Counted from the first letter of the stretch, positions 1 through 8,446 are shown. The stretch: DNA of 19,952 nt from an uncultured Corynebacterium sp. (GCA_945631445.1 CALZCR010000003.1:1-19952); one strand, 5' to 3'. Translations and numbers: made by a program. Notes: generated by a model not told the origin, from the letters alone.

Positions 1-1153
1 CCAATTTTACGGGCTGCGGGTCTCGGTGATCGAACGCAACAAACCGTTGCGCCGTATCGACGAAGACGAACGCGTCTTTCTCACCCGGGCGGACAAACAC
101 CGGGCGATCATCGAGGAGATCGCGCGCGTGCACGCCACCGGTCAGCCGGTGCTGGTGGGCACCCACGACGTCGCCGAATCTGAGCTGCTGGCCGAGGCCC
201 TCGGCCAGCGCGGCGTCGAGGTCAACGTCCTCAACGCGAAAAACGACGCGGAAGAAGCCCGCATCGTCGCCGAGGCCGGCGACATCGGCCGGGTCACCGT
301 CTCCACACAGATGGCCGGACGCGGCACCGACATCAAGCTCGGCGGCGCCGACGGCGCCGACCACGACGACGTCGCCGCCTTGGGCGGGCTGACGGTCATC
401 GGCACCGCCTTGCACCGCTCTTCACGCCTGGACAACCAGTTGCGCGGGCGCGCGGGCAGACAGGGCGATCCGGGCCGCTCGCAGTTTTTCGTCTCCCTCG
501 ACGACGACGTCGTCGCCTCCGGCGGCGGCGGGGAAGAGGTCACCGCGCACCCGGACGAGCACGGGGAAGTCACCTCCAAACGCATCCTGCGTTTTGTCGA
601 GCACACCCAGCGGGTGATGGAGGGCCAGCTACTGGAAATCCACGCCCAGACCTGGAAATACAACCGCTTGTTGGCCGATCAGCGCGAGATCATCGACGAG
701 CGCCGCGCGATTTTACTCGACACCGACAAAGCCTTACGCGAGCTGTCCGAGCGCGCCCCCGAGCGCGCCCGGGAACTGGCCGGCGTCGACGCGGGCGTCG
801 TGGAGCAGGCCGCGCGTGAGATCATGCTCTATCACCTGGACACGGAGTGGTCGGAGCATCTCGGGCACATGGACGACGTGCGCGAGTCGATCCACCTGCG
901 CGCCATCGCGAAGGAAACCCCGATCGACGAATTTCACCGTATCGCGGTCCGGGAGTTCCGCGACGTGGCTCAGCGGGCCGTGGACAAGGCGGTGGAGACA
1001 TTTCGTGCCGTGCTCATCGACGACGAGGGCGCGCACCTTCACGATCAGGGGTTGGCGCGGCCGTCGGCGACGTGGACCTATATGGTGTCGGACAACCCGT
1101 TGGCGGGTTCCGGCAACTCCGCGGCCGGGGGGATCGGCGATCTTTTCCGCTGA
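1..1153 (+). CDS. secA2: Accessory preprotein translocase ATPase SecA2, C-terminal part
   Basis: The frame is open from the left edge, so the 5' part of the gene lies outside the window; about 383 residues are visible. SecA proteins are cytosolic ATPases that drive preproteins through the SecYEG channel. The visible part begins in the second helicase lobe. It contains TQMAGRGTDIKLGG (helicase motif V) and QLRGRAGRQGDPGRSQFF (motif VI with its arginine fingers). The helical scaffold and wing follow, with the conserved WSEHLGHMDDVRESIHLRA stretch. The tail is short, ends GGIGDLFR and lacks the zinc-binding Cys cluster typical of housekeeping SecA. Together with the odhI/garA neighbour, this favours SecA2 over SecA1, because secA2 lies close to garA in mycobacteria and corynebacteria. 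Which proteins it exports cannot be read from here. Confidence 0.9.
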   Translation, partial: QFYGLRVSVIERNKPLRRIDEDERVFLTRADKHRAIIEEIARVHATGQPVLVGTHDVAESELLAEALGQRGVEVNVLNAKNDAEEARIVAEAGDIGRVTVSTQMAGRGTDIKLGGADGADHDDVAALGGLTVIGTALHRSSRLDNQLRGRAGRQGDPGRSQFFVSLDDDVVASGGGGEEVTAHPDEHGEVTSKRILRFVEHTQRVMEGQLLEIHAQTWKYNRLLADQREIIDERRAILLDTDKALRELSERAPERARELAGVDAGVVEQAAREIMLYHLDTEWSEHLGHMDDVRESIHLRAIAKETPIDEFHRIAVREFRDVAQRAVDKAVETFRAVLIDDEGAHLHDQGLARPSATWTYMVSDNPLAGSGNSAAGGIGDLFR

Positions 1154-1224
1154 TCCGTTCTGGTCGCACGCTGCGAAAACCCTCACGGGGGCGGGTTCGC
1201 GCCACGGCGAAACGAACTACTGAC

Positions 1225-1230
1225 TATGAT
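1225..1230 (+). promoter_or_regulatory. Possible -10 element of the odhI promoter
   Basis: TATGAT lies in the 118-bp gap between secA2 and odhI and matches the actinobacterial -10 pattern TANNNT. It would start transcription near 1237, giving a leader of about 35 bases. No good -35 element is visible at 16-18 bp spacing. The call rests on the hexamer and its position alone. Confidence 0.4.
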
Positions 1231-1259
1231 TGAAACCAATTCATTCATCACGACGATCC

Positions 1260-1264
1260 GGAGG
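1260..1264 (+). promoter_or_regulatory. Ribosome binding site that decides the odhI start
   Basis: GGAGG sits 7 bases before the ATG at 1272 but only 1 base before the in-frame ATG at 1266. The spacing therefore selects 1272. Confidence 0.75.
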
Positions 1265-1271
1265 CATGTAC

Positions 1272-1703
1272 ATGAGCGAGAACAACGCGACACCTGAGGC
1301 TCAGGTTGAGACGACCTCGGTCTTCCGCGCAGACCTGCTCAAAGAGATGGAAGCCGGGCAGGGTGCTGCTGCGACCGACACCAACGTGGATAACCTTCCC
1401 GAGGGTGCGGCACTTCTCGTGGTCAAGCGCGGCCCGAACGCCGGCGCCCGGTTCTTGTTGGATCAGGAAACCACCACCGCAGGCCGCCACCCGGAGGCCG
1501 ACATCTTCCTCGACGACGTGACGGTGTCGCGTCGTCACGCGGAATTTAGGATCTCCGAGGGTGACTTCGAGGTCGTGGACGTCGGTTCGCTCAACGGCAC
1601 CTACGTCAACCGCGAGCCGAAGAACGCCCAGGAGCTGGCCACCGGCGATGAAATCCAGATCGGTAAGTTCCGCCTGGTGTTTATCGCCGGTCAGTCCAAC
1701 TAA
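1272..1703 (+). CDS. odhI: OdhI/GarA, FHA-domain inhibitor of 2-oxoglutarate dehydrogenase
   Basis: This 143-residue protein is the actinobacterial switch of the 2-oxoglutarate node. In C. glutamicum unphosphorylated OdhI binds OdhA and inhibits it, and phosphorylation by Ser/Thr kinases such as PknG relieves the inhibition. Here the N-terminal motif VETTSVF places Thr at positions 14 and 15, the sites phosphorylated in C. glutamicum. The FHA domain spans about residues 48-138, with its phosphothreonine-binding set GRH (71-73), SRRH (86-89) and SLNGTYVN (106-113). The chosen start gives 143 residues, which is the length I recall for the C. glutamicum protein. The gene lies 46 bp before ftsR and probably shares a transcript with it. 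The identification is very secure; kinase control is inferred from the conserved residues. Confidence 0.96.
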   Translation: MSENNATPEAQVETTSVFRADLLKEMEAGQGAAATDTNVDNLPEGAALLVVKRGPNAGARFLLDQETTTAGRHPEADIFLDDVTVSRRHAEFRISEGDFEVVDVGSLNGTYVNREPKNAQELATGDEIQIGKFRLVFIAGQSN

Positions 1704-1749
1704 GCATCCGTCATCGAAAGCCCGATAAAAGTACAGCAAGTTCCTCACC

Positions 1750-2493
1750 GTGAGCGCAGTTCATAAATCCGTCCCGCCGCACGCAGGCGTCAAGAAGCAG
1801 GCCAAGCCGAAGACCATGTCCATCGGCGTCGTGCTCGAGCGCCTGCGGGTCGAGTTTCCCGACGTCACCGTCTCTAAGATTCGTTTCCTCGAATCAGAAG
1901 GGTTGATCACGCCGCAACGCACGGCGTCCGGTTATCGTCGTTTCACCGACGAGGACATCAAGCGCTTGCGCTATATCCTCGTCACGCAGCGCGACAACTA
2001 CACCCCGCTGAAGGTGATCAGGGAGCAGCTGCAGGCGATGGACTCCGGGCAGGTGACCGCGCTGCTGTCCGCGGGGGACGCGGAGCCGATGATCTCCGCG
2101 GAGAACTTCCGCAAACCCGTGCTGACTCGCTTGACCGACCAGGACGTCGCGGAGCAGGCCGGCTGCGACGTCGAGGCGGTCGCGGAGCTGACGGAAATTG
2201 GCGTGATCCGCCCGGACGCCTCCGGCTTTTACACCGCCGATGACGTGCGCACCGTGACCACCGCCCAGGCATTGCGGGAATTTGGTTTCACCGCCAACCA
2301 TTTGAAGCGGTTGCGCACCGCCGCCGACCGGCAGGCGGATCTCATCGCCCAGGTCGCTGGCCCCATCGCCCACGGCAAGGAGGCCACCGCCAAGGCGCGG
2401 GCCGAGGAAATCGGCCAGCAGATGAGCGCGTTGGTGGTTTCCCTGCACGCTGGCCTGGTCAAAAACGCCCTTCGAGACGAACTGGACACATAG
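1750..2493 (+). CDS. ftsR: FtsR, MerR-type regulator of cell division
   Basis: The product is 247 residues long. The MerR winged helix-turn-helix lies at about residues 24-95, with SIGVVLERL, TVSKIRFLESEGLITP and SGYRRFTDEDIKRLRYI. The rest is helical and carries a second helical segment (EQAGCDVEAVAELTEIGVI). There is no effector-binding Cys cluster of the metal-sensing kind. It corresponds to mycobacterial Rv1828. In C. glutamicum this protein is reported to activate ftsZ. The start is a GTG without a clear Shine-Dalgarno sequence; an ATG at 1816 would begin at MSIGVV and keep the whole DNA-binding domain, so the N-terminus is not certain. The stop codon abuts the next gene's ATG, indicating translational coupling. 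Confidence 0.88.
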   Translation: MSAVHKSVPPHAGVKKQAKPKTMSIGVVLERLRVEFPDVTVSKIRFLESEGLITPQRTASGYRRFTDEDIKRLRYILVTQRDNYTPLKVIREQLQAMDSGQVTALLSAGDAEPMISAENFRKPVLTRLTDQDVAEQAGCDVEAVAELTEIGVIRPDASGFYTADDVRTVTTAQALREFGFTANHLKRLRTAADRQADLIAQVAGPIAHGKEATAKARAEEIGQQMSALVVSLHAGLVKNALRDELDT

Positions 2494-3090
2494 ATGAGCT
2501 TCACCCTCGTGGATTATCACGGCGTGCACATGATCGGTCCGGAGAACTTCATGTGCGCGATCCTGCGCAGCCCGGACGACGGAAAGATCTTGCCGATCTG
2601 GATCTCGATCGTCGAGGGCTCCACCTTGGCCGCGCGTGAACAAGGGGAAAGCCCTCGGCGCCCCGGCACCCACGACCTGCTCGCCGACGTCTTGTCGCGG
2701 CAGGAGGGGCAGACGCCGACCATCGCGATCACCAGCCACCACGAAGGCATTTTTGTGGCGACAATCACACAGGGCGGGGAGGAGTTCGACGCGCGCACCT
2801 CCGACGCCCTGGTCCTGTCGCAGATTCTGGAGGTGCCCGTCATGGTCGAGGAGGACGTGTGGACCCAGACCGCGATTTTCCTCAGCGACGACGACCTCGG
2901 GCAATACTTGGACCTCGACATCGATGAGCCCGCTGAGCAGGACCTTTTGGCGGACACGGACGTCGACGAGGATTTCCGCAAGATGATGCAGTCGCTGGGC
3001 ATCGCCGACGAGGAGGGAGAAGAAGACTCCGCGGAAGACGAGGGAAACGACAAACCGGAACAAAATTCCGAAGAGGACACCGATAATTAG
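2494..3090 (+). CDS. Bifunctional nuclease family protein (DUF151)
   Basis: This 198-residue protein belongs to the DUF151 family (mycobacterial Rv1829), a member of which from plants was described as a DNase/RNase. The domain covers about residues 1-125, with LPIWISIVEG, RPGTHDLLADVL, FDARTSDALVLS and VPVMVEEDVW. Nuclease activity of bacterial members is not firmly established, so the name is a family label. The C-terminus, from about residue 145 on, is strongly acidic: runs of Glu and Asp with almost no hydrophobic residues, probably disordered. The ATG follows the ftsR stop with no gap. Conservation of the OdhI-FtsR-DUF151-MerR order across actinobacteria suggests a shared but undefined role. 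Confidence 0.85.
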   Translation: MSFTLVDYHGVHMIGPENFMCAILRSPDDGKILPIWISIVEGSTLAAREQGESPRRPGTHDLLADVLSRQEGQTPTIAITSHHEGIFVATITQGGEEFDARTSDALVLSQILEVPVMVEEDVWTQTAIFLSDDDLGQYLDLDIDEPAEQDLLADTDVDEDFRKMMQSLGIADEEGEEDSAEDEGNDKPEQNSEEDTDN

Positions 3091-3145
3091 AGAACTCAAT
3101 GAACCTTTAGAGGCATAGATTTTCGGCGTGTCAAGCCGGTTAATG

Positions 3146-3174
3146 TTGACTTGGTTATAGCCTTGGCATTTAAT
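3146..3174 (+). promoter_or_regulatory. Likely promoter of the second merR gene
   Basis: TTGACT (3146-3151) and TTTAAT (3169-3174) are separated by 17 bp, close to a sigma-A consensus. Transcription would start near 3181. The surrounding 122-bp gap is AT-rich relative to its neighbours. Confidence 0.5.
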
Positions 3175-3175
3175 G

Positions 3176-3185
3176 GCCTTAAGGC
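3176..3185 (+). repeat. Perfect palindrome at the predicted transcription start
   Basis: GCCTTAAGGC is a perfect 10-bp palindrome just downstream of the -10 hexamer. It follows a related half-site, GCCTTGGC, at 3160-3167. It may be an operator, possibly for one of the two MerR proteins encoded here. The regulator is inferred only from proximity. Confidence 0.4.
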
Positions 3186-3212
3186 TTTTTGTCAACCCAT
3201 GGGAGTAATCAC

Positions 3213-3782
<570 letters not shown>

Positions 3783-3811
3783 CCTCCCGCAGGGCCTCTG
3801 AGGAAAGAAAA

Positions 3812-3845
3812 CCCGCATACCGCCAGCTCACGGGCGGTATGCGGG
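3812..3845. terminator. Bidirectional intrinsic terminator between convergent genes
   Basis: Perfect 13-bp arms (3812-3824 and 3833-3845) enclose an 8-base loop. On the plus strand a T-rich tract (ATTTCGTCCTTT) follows. On the minus strand the hairpin is followed by TTTTCTTTCC. It serves the merR gene and the VWA gene, which converge here. Confidence 0.85.
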
Positions 3846-3862
3846 ATTTCGTCCTTTCCGGA

Positions 3863-5296
3863 CTACAGACCAGCGGCCCCGCGCAGGGACGCCACCCCGG
3901 TGGCCGAGGAATCGGCCGCGTCGGCCAGCACCGGATCGGCGCCGGCGTCACCGACGTGGACGACGTCGATGGAGACGTCATCGCTTCGGGCCTGGCTCAG
4001 CGCCTGGCGGAAGTCATCGTCGCCGATGTCAGCTTCGGTGCCGGTGGTCACCACCAACACGCGCACCGGCTGGCCGGTGCTGCGGGCCTGATCTGCGGCG
4101 GCGCCTGCGGCGGCCACCACGGCTGAGCGGGTCTGCGGGACACCGCCGGTGCCCAGTTGGCGCAGCACGTCGGCCACGGCGCCGGCGTCGTCGGTGAAGT
4201 TTAAGTTGCGGCGCCAGCCTTTTTGCACGCCCGGGTTGATCGGGGAGGAGTAGTTCCAGATCGCCACCGTGTCACCCTGCTGGGTCACACCATCGGCCAC
4301 GCCGGCGAGTTCCTTACGGGCGTCGTCGAAACACCCGGCGATTCGCCCGGAGGTATCCAGCAGCAACAGCGTGGTCATCGGCTGAGTGCCCGCCGGGGCC
4401 TCCGTCGGTTGCTCGGCCGGAGTGCTCTGTGGCGCGGTGCTCTCCTTGGTGGTGCTGGCTTGGGAGGGGGTCTCTTCTTGGCGCTGGGCGTCGTCGCCGG
4501 TGGCCTGGGCCAGCAGATTTTCATCTACGGCGAGGAGATCCCCGCCGGGGGAATGCTGCTCGGCGGAGTAGTCCACGAACTCCGCGGCGGCACGCGACTG
4601 TTCCTCGGAGAGATCCCCGGCAGGGGCCAAGGCCACCGCCTCGACGGCGAGCGCGCCCACCTCGGTGAAGGTGGCGTTTTCGTCGACGGCGGTCTGTGGG
4701 GCGGCGTACAAGCCGGTGGCCTGGGCCTGGGCCAAGCTCAGCTGTGCGTCGCGGTCCAATAGTTCTGCCGCGGCGTCGTCATCGGCGGTGAGTTCCGCGG
4801 CCACCGCGGCGGCCACCGCCGGATGGTCGGCCACTGGGTAGGCCACTTCTTCGGCGGTGAGTTCCGAGACGTCGACTTCGCCTTCGGCGGCGACGCCGAC
4901 CGGCAGGGACGCCACGACGCCGCCGGAGCCTGCGGCGCTGCGGCCGGCGGCCTCGTAGGCCGGCCAGGTGCCGATGTAGGCGGCCGCCTCAGCCGGATCA
5001 TCGACCAGTTCCGGTTTCATGCAGTAATCGCGCACGACCGGGTCGGTGTCCTGCCACGCGGCAAGCAGGCGCTGGCCGTCGACGTCGCTGGCGGCGGCCA
5101 CCGGCAGGGACATCTCGCCTTCAAGGCACTCTGCGTTGGTGTTCCCGTCGGCGGTGACGGTGGCGTCGTCGCCACCGGGCTGACGGAAGCCGAACCACCA
5201 GATCAGCCCGGCGATCAGGGCGATCACGACGACCAGCGCCGCGATCGCGTTCGCCGATAAGGCGAAATTTGGTTTCCCGTCAGAATGTCGGCCCAC
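3863..5296 (-). CDS. Membrane-anchored VWA-domain protein with altered MIDAS
   Basis: This is a 477-residue protein. A short basic N-terminus precedes one membrane helix (about 16-36), placing the rest outside the membrane. Residues 45-270 form an Ala- and acid-rich domain that I do not recognise, with two Cys (57, 92) that could pair. A Pro/Thr/Ser/Gln-rich linker follows (about 275-303), then a von Willebrand factor A domain (about 308-477). The metal-site loop reads LLLLDTSGR (314-318), whereas the usual signature is DxSxS, so the second Ser is replaced by Arg. The later VWA strands VRVLVVTTGTE and VSIDVVHVGD are present. The GTG start has AAGGGA upstream. It is the last gene of a three-gene minus-strand operon, 12 bp after its neighbour. 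Its partner and ligand are unknown. Confidence 0.75.
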   Translation of the reverse strand: MGRHSDGKPNFALSANAIAALVVVIALIAGLIWWFGFRQPGGDDATVTADGNTNAECLEGEMSLPVAAASDVDGQRLLAAWQDTDPVVRDYCMKPELVDDPAEAAAYIGTWPAYEAAGRSAAGSGGVVASLPVGVAAEGEVDVSELTAEEVAYPVADHPAVAAAVAAELTADDDAAAELLDRDAQLSLAQAQATGLYAAPQTAVDENATFTEVGALAVEAVALAPAGDLSEEQSRAAAEFVDYSAEQHSPGGDLLAVDENLLAQATGDDAQRQEETPSQASTTKESTAPQSTPAEQPTEAPAGTQPMTTLLLLDTSGRIAGCFDDARKELAGVADGVTQQGDTVAIWNYSSPINPGVQKGWRRNLNFTDDAGAVADVLRQLGTGGVPQTRSAVVAAAGAAADQARSTGQPVRVLVVTTGTEADIGDDDFRQALSQARSDDVSIDVVHVGDAGADPVLADAADSSATGVASLRGAAGL

Positions 5297-5308
5297 GAGT
5301 CATCCCTT

Positions 5309-6187
5309 TCAGTCAGTGTTAGCAGGCAGTTTAGCCCGTCGTGCGGTATGGATGAGTGCGACAAGCCGGGCACGCAACCGGTCTGCCCGCTGGCTGAGAG
5401 CTCGCTGCCTGCGAACATACTCCGCTTTGCCCTCTGCCGTCTCAATGGCGACTACTTCAAAGCCTAATCCGCGGCAGTCATACGGCGAGGCCTCCATGTC
5501 CAAGACCCGGGCGTCGACGGCCAAATCGAAGGCCTGCAGCCACACCTCGGAGGGGATGAGCGGGGCGAGTTTTCCGGCCCACTTATATAAATCCATCGCC
5601 GCGTGCACGCACCCGGGTTGATCGTTATCCGCCTGGTCTTGTCGTTGAAGCACCGTGAGGTTCAGCGGCGTCGCCGCAGCGGTGAAAAACCGGTAGGCGT
5701 CGTAGTGGGTGCACTTGAGCTGGTGGGCCTCGACGACGGCGTCGGTGCCGGCCTGGCCCAACCGCAGCGGCAAGTCGTGGCGCGGCTGCTTCTCGCGGTA
5801 GCACATCGCCCATTCGTGCAGCCCAAAACAGTCGAAGTGCGCCGCGTTATTGGCCGTGGAGACAAGCAGGTGCTCGATCTGATCCACCGCCGCGCCCCGG
5901 CGCGCCAGAAACCCGTCGACGTCGAGGCCGACCGCCCCGCCTCGGCGGGTGTAGTCGCGCCAGCCGTGGTGCACCGCGGTAGCGGCCGGGTCCTTTAACC
6001 ACACTCCGGCCCCGGGGTGCCAGCGGCGCAGATGCGCCGGGCGGGTGGGGTAGTAGTCGAAGAGAAAATCATAGACGGGATGGGCCTGCTGCCGCCGCCG
6101 ACGCGTAAGATGCGCGCCGGTGCGCTGATCCACGGCGTCGTGATGGGCCTGCTGGCGGGCCCGCCACACCGGGGGTTCCAGGATCAC
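5309..6187 (-). CDS. Putative 3-methyladenine DNA glycosylase-family protein
   Basis: The product is 292 residues and resembles an actinobacterial family generally labelled 3-methyladenine DNA glycosylase, recognisable by HPVYDFLFDYYPTRPAHLRR and RWHPGAGV near the N-terminus and PLNLTVLQRQDQ, HAAMDLYKWAGKL and EASPYDCRG later. I see neither the helix-hairpin-helix/Asp signature of AlkA nor the zinc-binding residues of Tag, so the enzymatic label is an inherited name, not something the sequence proves. The start is a GTG without a good Shine-Dalgarno sequence, 12 bp after the helicase stop, so translation may be coupled. Another 12-bp gap leads to the VWA gene. Confidence 0.7.
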   Translation of the reverse strand: MILEPPVWRARQQAHHDAVDQRTGAHLTRRRRQQAHPVYDFLFDYYPTRPAHLRRWHPGAGVWLKDPAATAVHHGWRDYTRRGGAVGLDVDGFLARRGAAVDQIEHLLVSTANNAAHFDCFGLHEWAMCYREKQPRHDLPLRLGQAGTDAVVEAHQLKCTHYDAYRFFTAAATPLNLTVLQRQDQADNDQPGCVHAAMDLYKWAGKLAPLIPSEVWLQAFDLAVDARVLDMEASPYDCRGLGFEVVAIETAEGKAEYVRRQRALSQRADRLRARLVALIHTARRAKLPANTD

Positions 6188-6199
6188 GAGGTGGGCGTC

Positions 6200-7516
6200 T
6201 TACTTGGAGCGGGGGCGGCGCCCGCGTGAGCGTGACTGTCCGGAGCGGCGCTGCCCGGAGCCCTGGGGCTTGCGTCCGCCGCGGCCCTGTCGGGAAGGTG
6301 TGCGTCCCTGCTGCTGCGCTTGTTTTTGTCCCGGCGGCGGCAGCGGCTCTCCGGAGGGTTCTTGGGCGCCGGTGATCTCGTGCAACTGCGGCGAACCGAC
6401 GGACACGGAGACTTCCTTGGCGTCGACGCCGGCCTTTTTCAGCAGCTGGGTGACTTCCTTGCGCTGCTCGTCCATCACCAGGGTGACCACCACGCCCTCC
6501 GTGCCCGCGCGAGCCGTACGCCCGGAGCGGTGCAGATACGCCTTGTGCTCGGCGGGCGGGTCAATGTGGACCACCAGCGAGACGTCGCTGATGTCGATGC
6601 CGCGGGCGGCGATGTCGGTGGCCACCAGCACTGGCAGGGAACCGTCGCCGAAACCGGTGATCGCCCGGGTGCGCGCACCTTGGGTCTTGTCGCCGTGGAT
6701 GCCTTCGGCGTTGACCCCGACGCGGCGCAGCTTTTTGACCTGGCGGTCGACGCCGTGCTTGGTGCGCATGAACATGATGGTCTTGCCGGCACGCGCGGCG
6801 ATGTGCGGGATGATCTCGTTGCGCTGCTCGCGGCTACCGACCAGCAGGCGGTAGTGCGTCATGGTGTCCACCGCGCCCTGGGCGGGGGCAGTCGAGTGGG
6901 TGACCTCGTCGTGCAAGTAGCGGTCGACGAGTTTTTGCACGTCGCCGTCCAGGGTCGCGGAAAACAGCAGCCGCTGTCCGCGCTTGGGGGTGGTGTCCAG
7001 CAGTTTCCGGATCTGGGGCAAAAAGCCCATGTCCGACATCTGGTCCGCCTCGTCGACGGCGGTGATCTTCACCTGGTCGAAAAACAGTTTGCCCTGGTTG
7101 ATCAGGTCTTGGGCACGGCCCGGGGTGGCCACCAGCAGATCCACCGGGGCGGCCAGGGAGGTGATCTGGCGGTTGATGCTCACCCCGCCGACGACTTCGA
7201 GCACACGCAGGCCGAGAGCCGCGGCCGGATCTTCGAGACGCTGCTTGATCTGAGAGGCCAGCTCACGGGTGGGGGTCAGGATCAGCCCGCGCGGATGCCC
7301 GGGACGCGACGCCCCGGACTTGGCCAAGCGGGTGAGCATCGGCAGGCCGAAGGTGAAGGTTTTGCCGGAGCCGGTCGGCCCGCGGCCCAACACGTCACGG
7401 CCGGCCAGAGCGTCCGGGATGGCCGCGGCCTGAATGGGGAAAGGTTCGGTGATGCCTTGCTTCTCCAGTACCTGAACGATAGGACGGGGAAGACCGAGGT
7501 CAGCGAATGAAGTCAT
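6200..7516 (-). CDS. DEAD-box ATP-dependent RNA helicase (RhlE-like)
   Basis: This 438-residue protein unwinds RNA duplexes, typically in ribosome assembly or mRNA turnover. All core motifs are present: Q motif (PFPIQ, about 26-30), motif I GPTGSGKT (46-53), Ia PTRELA (82-87), Ib TPGR (131-134), II DEAD (155-158), III SAT (186-188), V DIAARGID (301-308) and VI HRSGRTARAG (329-338). The tail from about 385 is rich in Arg, Gly, Gln and Ser, like the RNA-binding tails of RhlE-type helicases. The ATG has no Shine-Dalgarno sequence but lies 7 bases after a -10-like hexamer, so translation is probably leaderless. It is the first gene of the operon with the glycosylase-like and VWA genes. The helicase class is certain; the RhlE subgroup is less so. 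Confidence 0.93.
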   Translation of the reverse strand: MTSFADLGLPRPIVQVLEKQGITEPFPIQAAAIPDALAGRDVLGRGPTGSGKTFTFGLPMLTRLAKSGASRPGHPRGLILTPTRELASQIKQRLEDPAAALGLRVLEVVGGVSINRQITSLAAPVDLLVATPGRAQDLINQGKLFFDQVKITAVDEADQMSDMGFLPQIRKLLDTTPKRGQRLLFSATLDGDVQKLVDRYLHDEVTHSTAPAQGAVDTMTHYRLLVGSREQRNEIIPHIAARAGKTIMFMRTKHGVDRQVKKLRRVGVNAEGIHGDKTQGARTRAITGFGDGSLPVLVATDIAARGIDISDVSLVVHIDPPAEHKAYLHRSGRTARAGTEGVVVTLVMDEQRKEVTQLLKKAGVDAKEVSVSVGSPQLHEITGAQEPSGEPLPPPGQKQAQQQGRTPSRQGRGGRKPQGSGQRRSGQSRSRGRRPRSK

Positions 7517-7523
7517 TGGGCAA

Positions 7524-7529
7524 AGTGTA
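7524..7529 (-). promoter_or_regulatory. Leaderless-type -10 element before the helicase
   Basis: On the minus strand TACACT is followed by 7 bases and then the ATG at 7516. A transcript starting 7-8 bases after the hexamer would begin at or next to the ATG. No Shine-Dalgarno sequence is present. Confidence 0.5.
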
Positions 7530-7573
7530 GTCGCAGGTGGGACCGGCGCGGGAATCGGTGTAGCGGGGGCGGC

Positions 7574-8213
7574 TTATACCAGCCCGCCGGTGGCGGACAG
7601 ATACCGCAAGATCGCGCGCACCCGGCGGTTGTCTTCGCCGTAGTGCAGGCCCAGTCGCTGGAAGATGTCACAGACGTGCTTGTCCACCGCCGCCTGTGAG
7701 ACGACCAGCCGCTCAGCGATCTGGGTGTTCGACAATCCCTGGGCCATCAGGGCCAGCACGTCACGCTCACGCTGGGTCAGCGACTGGATGACCTTATCCT
7801 GGCCCATCATGCGGGCGGCGATCTCCGGGTCGACGACCACGGTTAGCGCGTCGAGGAAGTCGGAGACCTGCCCCACCCGCTCCTTGAGCAGATAGCCGGT
7901 GCCACCGGTGGTCTCGGCACTGAACAGATGCGGGGCATAGGCCGGCGCGAGGTACCGCGAGAGAACCATCACAGGCAGTTGCGGATGCCGGGCCCTTATC
8001 TCCAGGCCGGCGCGCAGCCCATCATCGGCCAATCTGCGGCGGCATCCGCACGTCCGTGATCACCACCTCCGGCATATGCTCACCGGCCAGCCCCCGGGCA
8101 CGCAGCGCGTCCGCGTCAGAGAACACCTCAGTGACCTCATGGCCCTGCCGCTCAAGCAGCCCCACCAGGCCATCGCGAATCAACACCGCGCCATCCGCCA
8201 ACCACAATTTCAT
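7574..8213 (-). pseudogene. NarL/LuxR-type response regulator, one frameshift
   Basis: Two frames encode one response regulator. The first (8213 to about 8034) is the receiver N-terminus: MKLWLADGAVLIRDGL, with phosphoacceptor Asp54 in VVITDVRMPP. It then runs into a stop codon. The second frame (from about 8032 to 7574) continues directly with ADDGLRAGLEIRARHP, the conserved Lys in GYLLKERV, and a LuxR helix-turn-helix (LTQRERDVLALMAQGLSNTQIAERL). Removing one base near 8033 joins the frames as PPQLADDGLRAG, the normal spacing for the family, so this is a single +1 change. The acidic pair that binds Mg2+ is reduced (LADG instead of DD). The first codon overlaps the kinase remnant in ATGA fashion, as in a working operon. 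Kinase loss and the frameshift together suggest real inactivation rather than a read error. Confidence 0.82.
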
Positions 8214-8445
8214 GCGCGCGTGCCCCCTCCGATGCCGGTTTCCCCACGGTCGAACAACATTGGGATGCTCGCGGCGACCTGCGTCGGCCCACCGACGGGG
8301 GAGGTGAGCGTCAACGTGGCGTCAAACCCGGCCAACCGGCCCGACATCTCCGCCAACCCGCCACCAGGCCGGGCGATCGCCCCGCCGTCGCCACCGTCGA
8401 TCACAGAGATCCGCAGCGTGTCATCGCTGGTCAGCAACACCGTCA
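8210..8445 (-). pseudogene. Sensor histidine kinase remnant, ATPase-domain C-terminus only
   Basis: Roughly the last 75 residues of a NarL-type sensor kinase are readable: VTVLLTSDDTLRISVIDGG, the G2-box-like RPGGGLAEMSGRLAG and the closing strands LTLTSPVGGPTQVAASIP. The histidine-containing dimerisation domain, N box and membrane sensor are missing. The frame stays open upstream to 8536, but there it is only the antisense of the permease remnant. The fragment ends with an ATGA overlap onto the response regulator, showing the two were once an operon. Without its phosphorylated His it cannot act as a kinase. Confidence 0.75.
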
Positions 8446-8446
8446 C

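Noticed and set aside
1172..1200. Inverted repeat GCGAAAACCC / GGGTTCGC after secA2 as a terminator
   Set aside because: It pairs only with two bulged bases, lacks a T tract, and lies where the odhI transcript could begin.
6320..7510. A 396-codon open frame on the plus strand
   Set aside because: It mirrors the DEAD-box helicase, whose motifs are all on the minus strand.
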